A DNA stretch of 6,295 nt. Origin: CAVYGB01 sp046734815 (lineage in GTDB: Bacteria; Myxococcota_A; Polyangia; Fen-1088). The notes under the pieces are model-generated. The model saw only the letters and a program-made list of their open reading frames with translations. It searched no databases and was not told where the DNA came from. The position numbers were made by a program, and so were the translations under genes. Where the stretch lies: positions 1 through 6,295 of the forward strand of contig JBKPRZ010000444.1 of assembly GCA_046734815.1 (NCBI GenBank). Reading direction: 5' to 3'. Shown here in pieces: positions 1 through 5,726 of the stretch (its first letter is position 1; each line of letters starts with the position of its first letter).

Positions 1-1233
1 TGGGTCTCGAAGCTGGGACCCGACGCCATCGCCACGGTCGCGCTGACCGAATCGATGCTGGTGATCGTCTACGCGTTCGCCATGGGCCTGTCCATGGGCG
101 CGGCCGCGGTCGTGGCCCGACGCATCGGCGAGAAGGACGCGCCCGGCGCGGCCCGCTCGGCGGTGCAGGCCATCGCCCTGGGCATGGGCCTGGCGGTGGT
201 GGTGGGGCTGGCGGGCGCGCTGCTGGGCCCGAAGCTGCTGGCGGTGATGGGCGCCTCGCCCGAGGTGCTGGCCATCGGCAGCAGCTTCCCGCGGGTGATG
301 CTGGGCGGGAGCGTGACCGTGCTGCTGCTGTTCCTCATCAACGCCGCCTTCCGCGGCGCCGGCGACGCGACCATTTCCATGCGCACGTTGTGGCTGGCCA
401 ACGCCATCAACATCGTGCTGGCGCCGTTCCTGGTCTTCGGTCTGGGGCCCTTCCCGCGCCTGGGCGTCACCGGCGCGGCGGTGGCCACCGTGTTCGGCCG
501 CGGCGTCGGCGTGCTGTACCAGCTGCGGGCGCTGGCCGCCGGCCGTGGCCACCTGGCGGTCCGGCGCGAGCACTTGCGCCTGGACTTCGGCATCCTGCGC
601 ACGATCGTCCGGCTGTCGGGCACCGCGGTGCTGCAGTCGCTGATCGGCACGACCAGCTGGGTGGGCCTGGTGCGCATCGTGGCCGGCTTCGGCAGCGCCG
701 CCCTGGCCGGCTACGGCATCGCGGTGCGCGTGGTGATGTTCGCCCTGCTGCCCTCGTGGGGCATGGCCAACGCCGCCGCCACCCTGGTGGGTCAGAACCT
801 CGGCGCCGGCCGCTCCGATCGCGCCGAGCAGGCGGTCTGGCGCGCGGCCCTGTACAACATGGTCTTTCTGGGCGTGGTGGGCATCCTGTTCGTCGCGTTC
901 GGCGAGACCATCGTCCGCGCCTTCACCCCCGAGCCGGCGGTGGTCGCCCACGGCACCAGCGCCCTGCGCATCGTCAGCGCCGGCTTCCTGTTTTACGCCT
1001 ACGGCATGGTGGTCACCCAGGCCTTCAACGGCGCCGGCGACACCTGGACCCCCACCCTCATCAACCTGTTCGGCTTCTGGCTGTGGGAGATCCCGGTCGC
1101 CTGGCTCCTCGCCCGCCCCCTTCACCGCGGCCCCCAGGGCGTCTTCATCGCCATCCTAACTGCCTTCTCCATGACCGCCGTCATCGGGGTCCTGCTGTTC
1201 CGCCGCGGCCGCTGGAAACGCGTCCGCCTGTAG
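1..1233 (+). CDS. MATE-family multidrug/metabolite efflux transporter (5' end missing)
   Basis: The reading frame is open from base 1 and ends at TAG 1231-1233, giving 410 visible residues. Family members are usually about 450-470 residues, so roughly the first 40-60 (TM1 and part of TM2) lie outside the window. MATE proteins are inner-membrane antiporters that expel cationic drugs or metabolites using a Na+ or H+ gradient. The protein is hydrophobic throughout. Both halves of the pseudo-twofold MATE fold carry the same signature: FRGAGD at visible residues 117-122 and FNGAGD at 342-347, each followed by a membrane helix. The second half also has the typical LVGQNLGAG motif (G264, Q265, N266) after a G-F-G-S-A-A-L-A-G-Y-G-I stretch. 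Substrate and coupling ion cannot be read from this. ATG 55 lies inside a conserved membrane segment and is not the true start. The next gene begins about 90 bp downstream on the same strand. Confidence 0.95.
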   Translation, partial: WVSKLGPDAIATVALTESMLVIVYAFAMGLSMGAAAVVARRIGEKDAPGAARSAVQAIALGMGLAVVVGLAGALLGPKLLAVMGASPEVLAIGSSFPRVMLGGSVTVLLLFLINAAFRGAGDATISMRTLWLANAINIVLAPFLVFGLGPFPRLGVTGAAVATVFGRGVGVLYQLRALAAGRGHLAVRREHLRLDFGILRTIVRLSGTAVLQSLIGTTSWVGLVRIVAGFGSAALAGYGIAVRVVMFALLPSWGMANAAATLVGQNLGAGRSDRAEQAVWRAALYNMVFLGVVGILFVAFGETIVRAFTPEPAVVAHGTSALRIVSAGFLFYAYGMVVTQAFNGAGDTWTPTLINLFGFWLWEIPVAWLLARPLHRGPQGVFIAILTAFSMTAVIGVLLFRRGRWKRVRL

Positions 1234-1324
1234 GCCGACGCAGCGCTGGAGTCGAGGGGATGCTGACGCTGACGTCACGGTTTCGTCGTCGGCGGGCGCG
1301 GCAAGGCGTGAGATGAGGACTGGT

Positions 1325-1918
1325 ATGTTGCTTGCTGCGTCCCGACGCATGGCTTCGCGAGTCGCAAACCCGGTGGTCACGTCGGTCATCGTTCTGCTCG
1401 CTGGCTGCGGGGGCGGGGTGGACGGTACGCGTTCCGCGCCAGCCACGCCGGAGGGGGGTGGTGAGATCGCGATGCTGGTCCCCGAGCTCGACCCGAAGCT
1501 CGACTACTATCTCGGTTCTTGCGTGTTCGGAAACGGCCTCAGCGTCACGCGCGCGGGCCAGCCGATCTACGTTCATTCGAGCGGGCTCACCTGCGCCCCC
1601 TGTGCGGCGATTCCCCCCTGCGCGGCGACGCCGTACTTCAGCCGGATCGACGCGGAAACCGGGGCGTTCACCTGGGACTTTCTCGAGGTACCAACCAGCA
1701 CCTGCACGCTGGCGGGCATGTCGCAGGCGTGTGATCTGGAATCGGAACGGCAGCCGGCAGCGCCCGGGATCTACACCGCCACCATCTGCGTGGAGGCTTG
1801 CGACCGCGGCGCCTGCCCGTTTCAAATGGCGACGCCGCCCCCCAGGCGCGCCTGCGGCAGCGTGCAGCTGAGATCCGGCGCCGGAGGGAAGTACCGAGTC
1901 CCCCTCCAGCTACGGTGA
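1325..1918 (+). CDS. Small cysteine-rich putative lipoprotein, family not recognised
   Basis: This encodes about 197 residues starting at ATG 1325, which has TGAGGA at 1314-1319 five bases upstream. ATG 1313 in the same frame adds four residues but has only AAGG at 1303-1306. The N-terminus is basic, then hydrophobic, and ends in a lipobox L-L-A-G-C with the cysteine codon at 1406-1408. A Gly/Ser/Thr/Pro-rich linker follows, so signal peptidase II processing and membrane anchoring are likely. Ten further cysteines lie in the mature part (counted from ATG 1313: 70, 94, 97, 103, 131, 140, 159, 163, 168, 181). They include a C-A-P-C pair and a late cluster C-V-E-A-C-D-R-G-A-C, and an even number is compatible with disulfides in an oxidising compartment. 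The segment P-G-I-Y-T-A-T-I-C resembles beta-strand edges of small secreted beta-sandwich proteins, which is only an impression. Codon choice is less GC3-biased than in the neighbours (TTG, CTT, GCT, GTT early), as in many lineage-specific genes. Function unknown. Confidence 0.72.
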   Translation: MLLAASRRMASRVANPVVTSVIVLLAGCGGGVDGTRSAPATPEGGGEIAMLVPELDPKLDYYLGSCVFGNGLSVTRAGQPIYVHSSGLTCAPCAAIPPCAATPYFSRIDAETGAFTWDFLEVPTSTCTLAGMSQACDLESERQPAAPGIYTATICVEACDRGACPFQMATPPPRRACGSVQLRSGAGGKYRVPLQLR

Positions 1919-1937
1919 CGGGGTCGCGGTCTCCACG

Positions 1938-1955
1938 CCGGTGATCGGGCACCGG
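1938..1955. repeat. Short inverted repeat between the lipoprotein and DUF6807 genes
   Basis: CCGGTG at 1938-1943 and CACCGG at 1950-1955 are reverse complements separated by six bases. The right arm is also part of the perfect palindrome GCACCGGTGC at 1949-1958. There is no T-run after it, so it is not a canonical intrinsic terminator. In DNA this GC-rich a six-base stem can arise by chance. It overlaps the alternative GTG start (1941) of the DUF6807 gene, which slightly favours the later ATG start. Confidence 0.25.
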
Positions 1956-1985
1956 TGCGCGGGGGCTCTGATATGGTGCCGGGGC

Positions 1986-3296
1986 ATGGCAGGTCGATGG
2001 CTCGCGGGACTGTTGCTGGCGCAGGTGGCGTATGCGGGGGTGGCGCGGGCGGCACCCGAGACGCCGGTGACGATCACGGTGGCGGCGGAGGCGATCGATC
2101 GCAAGGACACGCCCGTCAGCTTCCCCTTGCCGCGCGAGCTTCCCCGCGGAGACGGTCGCTTCCAGCTGCGCGGGCCGCGCGGCGAGCGGCTGCCGGTGGA
2201 GGTGGATCCGGGAGAGCCGCAAGCGCGCTTCCTGCTGCCGGCGCTGGGCCCGGGCAAGCAGGTCAGCTACCAGCTGGTCCGCGCCGACGGGTCACCGCCA
2301 ACCGGCGGAGCGGCATCGACCGGCGGAGCGGCGGCGACCGGGAAAGTGGGGGCGCGCGGGGTAGCGGCCACCGGTGTGGAGGTGAGACAGGAGGCCGACG
2401 CGCTCGTGGTCACCGCGGACGGCGCGCCGGTGTTTCACTTCCGCACGCGGGCGCCGGCAGCGACGGAGGCGGTGCCCGCCCGCTTCACCCGCGCGGGCTA
2501 CCTGCACCCGGTGTTCAGCCCGGGCGGCGTGGTGGTCACCGATGATTCGCCGGCGGACCACGGGCATCACCACGGGATCTGGACCGCCTGGACGGTGACT
2601 GAATTCGAGGGGCGGCGGCTCGGCTTCTGGGGGCCCGAGCCGGGGCGCTCGAAGAACGACCTGGTGTCGGTGGGCGAGGTGTGGAGCGGGGCGGTGGCCG
2701 GCGGTTTTGCGGCGCGCCTGGCCTCGACCGATCTGTCGGTGAAGCCGGCCAAGCAGGTGCTCGACAGCTCGTGGAAGGTGGTGGTCCACCGCGTCCCCGG
2801 ACGCCGATACTTCCTGTTCGATCTGGACTGGACCGATCAGGTCGTCGGCCAGCAGCCGCTGCTGCTGCCCGAATACCGGTACGGCGGGCTCGGGCTGCGC
2901 GGCAACCGCGAATGGATCGATCCCATGCGGGTCACCTTCCTCACCTCCGAAGGCAAGGACCGGCTGACGGGCGAGAACACGCGCGCCCGCTGGGTCCACC
3001 TGGGCGGCAGGGTCGGTGTCGGCGCCAAGGAGGCGGGCGTCGCGGTGCTGATCCACCCACTGAACCTCCGCGCGCCCGAGCCGGTGCGCCTGAACCCCGG
3101 CATCCCGCTGCTGTGCGTGGCGCCCCCGAAGGCGGGCCCGCTGCGCATCGAGCCCGGCCACCCCTACGCGGCCCGCTACCGCTTCGTCGTCACCGATGGA
3201 CGGGCGAACGTCCCGCTGCTGGAACGGCTGTGGCGCGACTTCGCCCGGCCGCCGAAAGTGACGGTGGGCGCGCCGGTGGCCGCGGCGGGCGAGTAG
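1986..3296 (+). CDS. Exported DUF6807 ('PmoA-like') family protein
   Basis: From ATG 1986 this is 436 residues. GTG 1941 would add 15, but ATG 1986 gives a compact signal peptide: M-A-G-R, a hydrophobic core, then A-R-A cleaved near residue 22. Neither start has a good ribosome site. Residues ~25-105 form the N-terminal beta-rich region usual for the family (D-R-K-D-T-P-V-S-F-P-L-P, later L-L-P-A-L-G-P-G-K). A Thr-Gly-Gly-Ala-Ala linker follows (106-119), then the DUF6807 domain. Visible hallmarks are the histidine-rich DHGHHHGIWTAW at 191-202, LLLPEYRYGGLGLRG around 293-307 (EYRYGG 296-301), an I-H-P-x-N-x-R-A-P segment from 356, and R-Y-R-F-V-V-T-D-G from 397 followed by L-x-R-L-W-R-D-F. 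Length and domain content look complete. The Pfam name 'methane oxygenase PmoA' is misleading: this is not the membrane subunit of particulate methane monooxygenase. The biochemical function is unknown. The His-rich motif could bind a metal or a sugar-like ligand, which is inference only. Confidence 0.9.
   Translation: MAGRWLAGLLLAQVAYAGVARAAPETPVTITVAAEAIDRKDTPVSFPLPRELPRGDGRFQLRGPRGERLPVEVDPGEPQARFLLPALGPGKQVSYQLVRADGSPPTGGAASTGGAAATGKVGARGVAATGVEVRQEADALVVTADGAPVFHFRTRAPAATEAVPARFTRAGYLHPVFSPGGVVVTDDSPADHGHHHGIWTAWTVTEFEGRRLGFWGPEPGRSKNDLVSVGEVWSGAVAGGFAARLASTDLSVKPAKQVLDSSWKVVVHRVPGRRYFLFDLDWTDQVVGQQPLLLPEYRYGGLGLRGNREWIDPMRVTFLTSEGKDRLTGENTRARWVHLGGRVGVGAKEAGVAVLIHPLNLRAPEPVRLNPGIPLLCVAPPKAGPLRIEPGHPYAARYRFVVTDGRANVPLLERLWRDFARPPKVTVGAPVAAAGE
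2301..2336 (+). repeat. Two tandem copies of an 18-bp unit encoding a TGGAA linker
   Basis: Bases 2301-2318 and 2319-2336 match at 16 of 18 positions, and a third partial copy begins at 2337. They encode T-G-G-A-A-S, T-G-G-A-A-A and T-G-K in frame, at residues 106 onward of the DUF6807 protein. The repeat lies between its N-terminal beta domain and the histidine-motif domain, so it reads as a flexible, probably length-variable interdomain linker. Confidence 0.75.
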
Positions 3297-3313
3297 CACC
3301 GGTGACGGGCGCG

Positions 3314-3329
3314 GTTACGCGTCCGTAAC
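3314..3329. promoter_or_regulatory. Perfect 6+6 inverted repeat, possible operator or hairpin
   Basis: GTTACG (3314-3319) and CGTAAC (3324-3329) are exact reverse complements around a four-base spacer, CGTC. The site starts 18 bp after the DUF6807 stop codon and lies about 60-70 bp upstream of the DUF748 start. It sits at the edge of the only clearly AT-richer patch on this strand. Position and symmetry suit a repressor-type operator or a small RNA hairpin. No recognised regulator motif matches, and no convincing -35/-10 pair was seen beside it. Confidence 0.3.
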
Positions 3330-3368
3330 GAAAATGGCCGTCAATGCGGGACAATTCCCTCTTTTTCG
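3329..3368 (+). terminator. Weak intrinsic-terminator-like structure after the DUF6807 gene
   Basis: A small hairpin, GGGA (3348-3351) with TCCC (3356-3359) and loop CAAT, runs straight into TCTTTTT (3360-3366). The flanks can also pair: CGAAAA at 3329-3334 with TTTTCG at 3363-3368. An A-tract upstream plus a T-tract downstream is the layout of a terminator, and it stands between two genes on the same strand. The core stem is only four base pairs, so this is a tentative call. Confidence 0.3.
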
Positions 3369-3398
3369 GTCGGCACGGATCCTGAAGTGCGTCCACGC

Positions 3399-4607
3399 AT
3401 GGACACGTGGGAAGGTCGTCCGCGCCGCCGGGGCCGCGCATGGCTGTACGTGCTGGCGGCGCTGGTGGTGCTGGTGGTGGTCATCCGGTTGGTGCTCGAC
3501 CCGATCGCGGCCTGGGGCACACGCAAGGCGCTGGCCCGCGCGCACGGTTTCAGGGCGGCCTTCTCGGACGTCCACCTGTCGCTGCTGCCGCCGGCTTACG
3601 AGATCCGCCGCTTCAAGCTGATCGAGGAGCCCGGCGGCCGCTGGGACGAGCCGCTGTTCTTCGTCGAGAACACGCAGATGAGCGTGTTCTGGCGCGAGCT
3701 GCTGCGCGGCCACTTGGTCGCGCGCGTGCGGCTGGAAAAGCCAAAGGGCGTGGCCGTGCGCCGCCACGAGGAGAAGGCGGAAAAGGGCGTCACCATCGGC
3801 AAGCAACTGCAGGATCTGGCGCCCATGAAGATCGACCGGATCGAGATCGAGGACGGCGAGGCGTTGATCGGGCAGGGCAAGGGCAAGGACGCGCCCAAGC
3901 TGTGGCTGAACCACCTGAACCTGGTGGCCTCCAACCTGGCCACCCGCAAGGCGTTGATGGAGGGCGAGCCGTCCACCCTGTACATGCGGGGCCGGGTGCA
4001 GCGCTCGGGCGCGCTGACCGTCGAGGGGACCATGAACCCCTGGACCGCCAAGCCCACCTTCACCGTCGAGTCGTCGCTGAAGGGCCTGGACGTGCGTGAG
4101 CTGCACGAGTTTCTGACGCAGAACGCGGAGATGCGTCCCGCCTCCGGGACCATCAACCTGTACGCGAAGGTGAAGGCCCGCAACGGCGTGCTGGACGGCG
4201 GGGTGAAGCCGATCTTCGAGAACATCGATCTGGAGGCGGCCAACAACGACCTGGGCACCCGGCTGAAGACCTACTTTGCCGACAAGGCCATCGACGTCCT
4301 GTCGGACGACGTCCCGGGCCGGAACGCGGTGGCGACGACCATCCCGATCCGCGGGACGCTGGACCAGCCCGACTTTCAGATCGTGCCGACGGTGCTGGGG
4401 GTCGTGCGCAACGCCTTCGTCGTGGGCCTGGCTGCCGGCTTCCGCAACCTGCCGCCCAAGGCGGCGCCGAAGAAAGAGGGCGTGATCAAGCAGGCGATCA
4501 AGGCCCTCAAGAAGGACGAGGGGCCCCCCGAAGCGCAGCCCACCAAGGAAGACGACAAACAGCAACAGCCAAAGCACGCCCGGCGGGCCCGGCCGCAGCG
4601 GAGATAA
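3399..4607 (+). CDS. DUF748 / AsmA-like membrane-anchored envelope protein
   Basis: This encodes 402 residues from ATG 3399. GTG 3387, with GGA at 3377-3379, is an alternative start adding four. Neither site has a strong ribosome site, and the TAA stop is at 4605-4607. An arginine-rich N-terminus (G-R-P-R-R-R-G-R) precedes a single hydrophobic helix of about 20 residues (WLYVLAALVVLVVVI), so the N-terminus is likely cytoplasmic and the rest periplasmic. The body has AsmA/DUF748 character: F-S-D-V-H-L-S-L-L-P-P-A-Y-E-I, a long alternating beta pattern, V-E-G-T-M-N-P-W, S-G-T-I-N-L-Y-A-K-V, and I-P-I-R-G-T-L-D-Q-P-D-F near the end. AsmA-like proteins in Gram-negative bacteria help maintain the outer membrane, and several larger relatives carry phospholipids between membranes. 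Whether this short member does so is inference. The last ~50 residues are Lys/Arg/Gln/Pro-rich and probably disordered. The next gene converges on it 74 bp away. Confidence 0.88.
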   Translation: MDTWEGRPRRRGRAWLYVLAALVVLVVVIRLVLDPIAAWGTRKALARAHGFRAAFSDVHLSLLPPAYEIRRFKLIEEPGGRWDEPLFFVENTQMSVFWRELLRGHLVARVRLEKPKGVAVRRHEEKAEKGVTIGKQLQDLAPMKIDRIEIEDGEALIGQGKGKDAPKLWLNHLNLVASNLATRKALMEGEPSTLYMRGRVQRSGALTVEGTMNPWTAKPTFTVESSLKGLDVRELHEFLTQNAEMRPASGTINLYAKVKARNGVLDGGVKPIFENIDLEAANNDLGTRLKTYFADKAIDVLSDDVPGRNAVATTIPIRGTLDQPDFQIVPTVLGVVRNAFVVGLAAGFRNLPPKAAPKKEGVIKQAIKALKKDEGPPEAQPTKEDDKQQQPKHARRARPQRR

Positions 4608-4613
4608 CGGGCT

Positions 4614-4649
4614 GTCCCCTCAGCGCAGACAGATATCACCATCGGGGAC
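4614..4649. repeat. Inverted repeat with long loop in the convergent intergenic gap
   Basis: GTCCCC (4614-4619) is the reverse complement of GGGGAC (4644-4649), with 24 bases between. It lies between the stop codons of the convergent DUF748 and secreted-protein genes, where a two-way terminator would be expected. The loop is long and there is no T-run on either strand, so an intrinsic terminator is not supported. The right arm is also the first G-run of the neighbouring G-rich tract. Confidence 0.3.
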
Positions 4650-4672
4650 GGGGAGGGGGACGCATACGGGGG
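4644..4672 (+). other. G-quadruplex-like tract between convergent genes
   Basis: Four G-runs of 4, 4, 5 and 5 bases stand at 4644-4647, 4650-4653, 4655-4659 and 4668-4672, with loops of 2, 1 and 8 bases. The last loop is one base over the usual seven-base limit, but the long runs compensate. The G-rich strand is the coding strand of the DUF748 gene, so the structure could form in that transcript's 3' untranslated end as well as in DNA. The gap (4608-4681) contains no other recognisable element apart from the inverted repeat that shares its first run. Confidence 0.5.
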
Positions 4673-4681
4673 CGAGCGGTC

Positions 4682-5659
4682 TCAAGGCTCCTTCTTGTCG
4701 CCGGTCGTCACGTGCTTGCGGATGATCACGGGGCCCTCCTCCAGCTTGTAGTCGGGCGGGATCTGGAACTGGGAGGCGGGCGGTTCGCGGCGGTCGATGG
4801 CGGTGAGGCGGTAGGTGGTGGTGCCGAAGCGCGGGTCGCTGTGGCGGCTCATCACCACCACGCCGAGCTCGGGTGAGAACCAGCGCTCGCTGACCGTGAT
4901 CAGGGGGCGATCGTTGCCCATCTTGCCGGCGGGGATGGTGACGGTGGTGCGCTGGCCCTCGGCCTTGACGCCCTCGATGGTCTGAGTGCCCAGCTCCTCC
5001 TTCACCGGCTTGGGGGCGTCGGGGGGCAGGCCGTCGATCACCTTGAACGCCATGTCACCCGCGCCGGGGATGGGCGCGACCTTCAGATCGAAGAAGGCGC
5101 CGCCCGGCGTCCGCTCGATCAGGCGGTCGGTCACCTTGTCGTCGGTCTCGACGCGCACGCCGACCGCTCGACCCCCGGGCGGCGGCGGCAGGGCGATCAT
5201 CTGGCGGCCCTGGGGCATCTTGAAGGCCCTGTGCCGGGCGGGATCGAGGGTGATGTTCGTTTCCTTGTCCGGGTCGGAGATGTGGATCAGCAGCTCGGGG
5301 TTGGGGCCGGCCACCAGCGGACCGATCGCGCCCAGGGCGACCTCGCGGCGGGTGCGGCCGGCGGAGTCGCGGGCCAGGGCGGCGGTGGTCTTCTGGTGGA
5401 TGCGGTTGCCGTCGGCCAGCGGCTGGTCCATCTCGGTGACGGCGGTGGCAGAGAACGGCGCGTTCTTCATCGGCTTGCCGTCGAAGGCGGTGCCCACCCA
5501 GGACATCGACATCGTCTGGTCGGCGCCGCCGGGGCCGTGGATGATGCGCACCTGGCGCTCGATCCGGCGCTCGGTGGGCGCGGGCTGGTCGGCGCGGGCG
5601 GCGGAGCCCAGGCCGGGGATGACCAGGGCGAACGACAGCAGCAACAACGGACGTTTCAT
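4682..5659 (-). CDS. Secreted protein of unknown function, partner of the upstream anti-sigma-like protein
   Basis: This encodes 325 residues from the ATG at 5659-5657, reading leftward to TGA at 4684-4682. The start is set by the purine-rich GAGGAGGAG about 4-6 bases upstream and by an immediate signal peptide: M-K-R-P, a leucine-rich core, A-A-R-A cleaved near residue 23. An in-frame ATG at 5713 would add 18 residues, some acidic, and bury the signal peptide. The mature protein is beta-rich, with A-D-G-N-R-I-H at 82-88, R-D-S-A-G-R-T-R-R-E at 97-106, I-S-D-P and I-T-L-D-P at 127-140, LGTQTIEGVKAEGQRTT at 223-239 and W-F-S-P-E-L-G-V-V-V-M-S-R-H-S-D-P from 260. I recall this pattern from uncharacterised exported proteins common in Acidobacteriota and related high-GC bacteria, often beside sigma/anti-sigma genes. 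No catalytic motif is visible. It follows the membrane protein gene at 57 bp, so an operon is likely. Confidence 0.88.
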   Translation of the reverse strand: MKRPLLLLSFALVIPGLGSAARADQPAPTERRIERQVRIIHGPGGADQTMSMSWVGTAFDGKPMKNAPFSATAVTEMDQPLADGNRIHQKTTAALARDSAGRTRREVALGAIGPLVAGPNPELLIHISDPDKETNITLDPARHRAFKMPQGRQMIALPPPPGGRAVGVRVETDDKVTDRLIERTPGGAFFDLKVAPIPGAGDMAFKVIDGLPPDAPKPVKEELGTQTIEGVKAEGQRTTVTIPAGKMGNDRPLITVSERWFSPELGVVVMSRHSDPRFGTTTYRLTAIDRREPPASQFQIPPDYKLEEGPVIIRKHVTTGDKKEP

Positions 5660-5682
5660 GGGGACTCCTCCTCTTTCGACAT
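5656..5682 (-). other. Eight-codon mini-ORF overlapping the start of the secreted-protein gene
   Basis: On the minus strand, ATG at 5682-5680 opens an ORF reading MSKEEESP and stopping at TGA 5658-5656. That stop overlaps the ATG of the secreted-protein gene as ATGA. GAGGAG (plus-strand 5689-5694) stands six bases before the mini-ORF start, and the Glu-Glu-Glu codons themselves form the ribosome site of the main gene. This is the geometry of translational coupling. There is no direct proof that it is translated. Confidence 0.35.
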
Positions 5683-5726
5683 CGTCTACTCCTCGGGCGC
5701 CTGTTCTCGACATCGTCTACTCCTCG
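5676..5726. repeat. Exact 20-bp direct repeat, 31-bp period, at the gene junction
   Basis: TCGACATCGTCTACTCCTCG occurs at 5676-5695 and again at 5707-5726, with 11 unmatched bases between. Read on the minus strand, each copy contains GAGGAG, a six-base spacer and ATG. The right copy covers the last two Glu codons and the TAG stop of the membrane protein gene. The left copy lies wholly in the leader of the secreted-protein gene. It looks like a tandem duplication whose remaining 11 bases have diverged or were never duplicated. Confidence 0.9.

Noticed and set aside
1270..1277. Perfect TGACGTCA palindrome preceded by a GCTGAC tandem, upstream of the lipoprotein gene
   Set aside because: Eight bases are too few to claim an operator in a 6-kb window, and no promoter elements or second copy accompany it.
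1260..1316. 18-codon Arg-rich ORF whose TGA overlaps ATG 1313 of the lipoprotein gene (possible leader peptide)
   Set aside because: The purine run GAGGGG abuts its ATG with no spacer, and the better lipoprotein start is ATG 1325, which removes the overlap. The frame also continues a shadow of the MATE gene.
390..1316. Long plus-strand ORF overlapping the MATE gene
   Set aside because: Its translation is Arg/Pro/Gly/His-rich with no membrane pattern, typical of an out-of-frame reading in GC-rich DNA. The MATE frame carries the family motifs.
2292..3299. Minus-strand ORF of 335 codons opposite the DUF6807 gene
   Set aside because: Arg/His/Pro-rich composition and no domain features. The opposite strand encodes the clear family motifs.
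3391..3410. Small overlapping inverted repeats (GTCCA/TGGAC and CCACG/CGTGG) around the DUF748 ATG
   Set aside because: Five-base stems in GC-rich DNA are expected by chance. They do not decide between the GTG and ATG starts.
3315..4577. Minus-strand ORF of 420 codons opposite the DUF748 gene
   Set aside because: A shadow of strongly biased codons (Leu/Gln/His/Arg/Val-rich). The plus strand has a membrane anchor and AsmA-like pattern.
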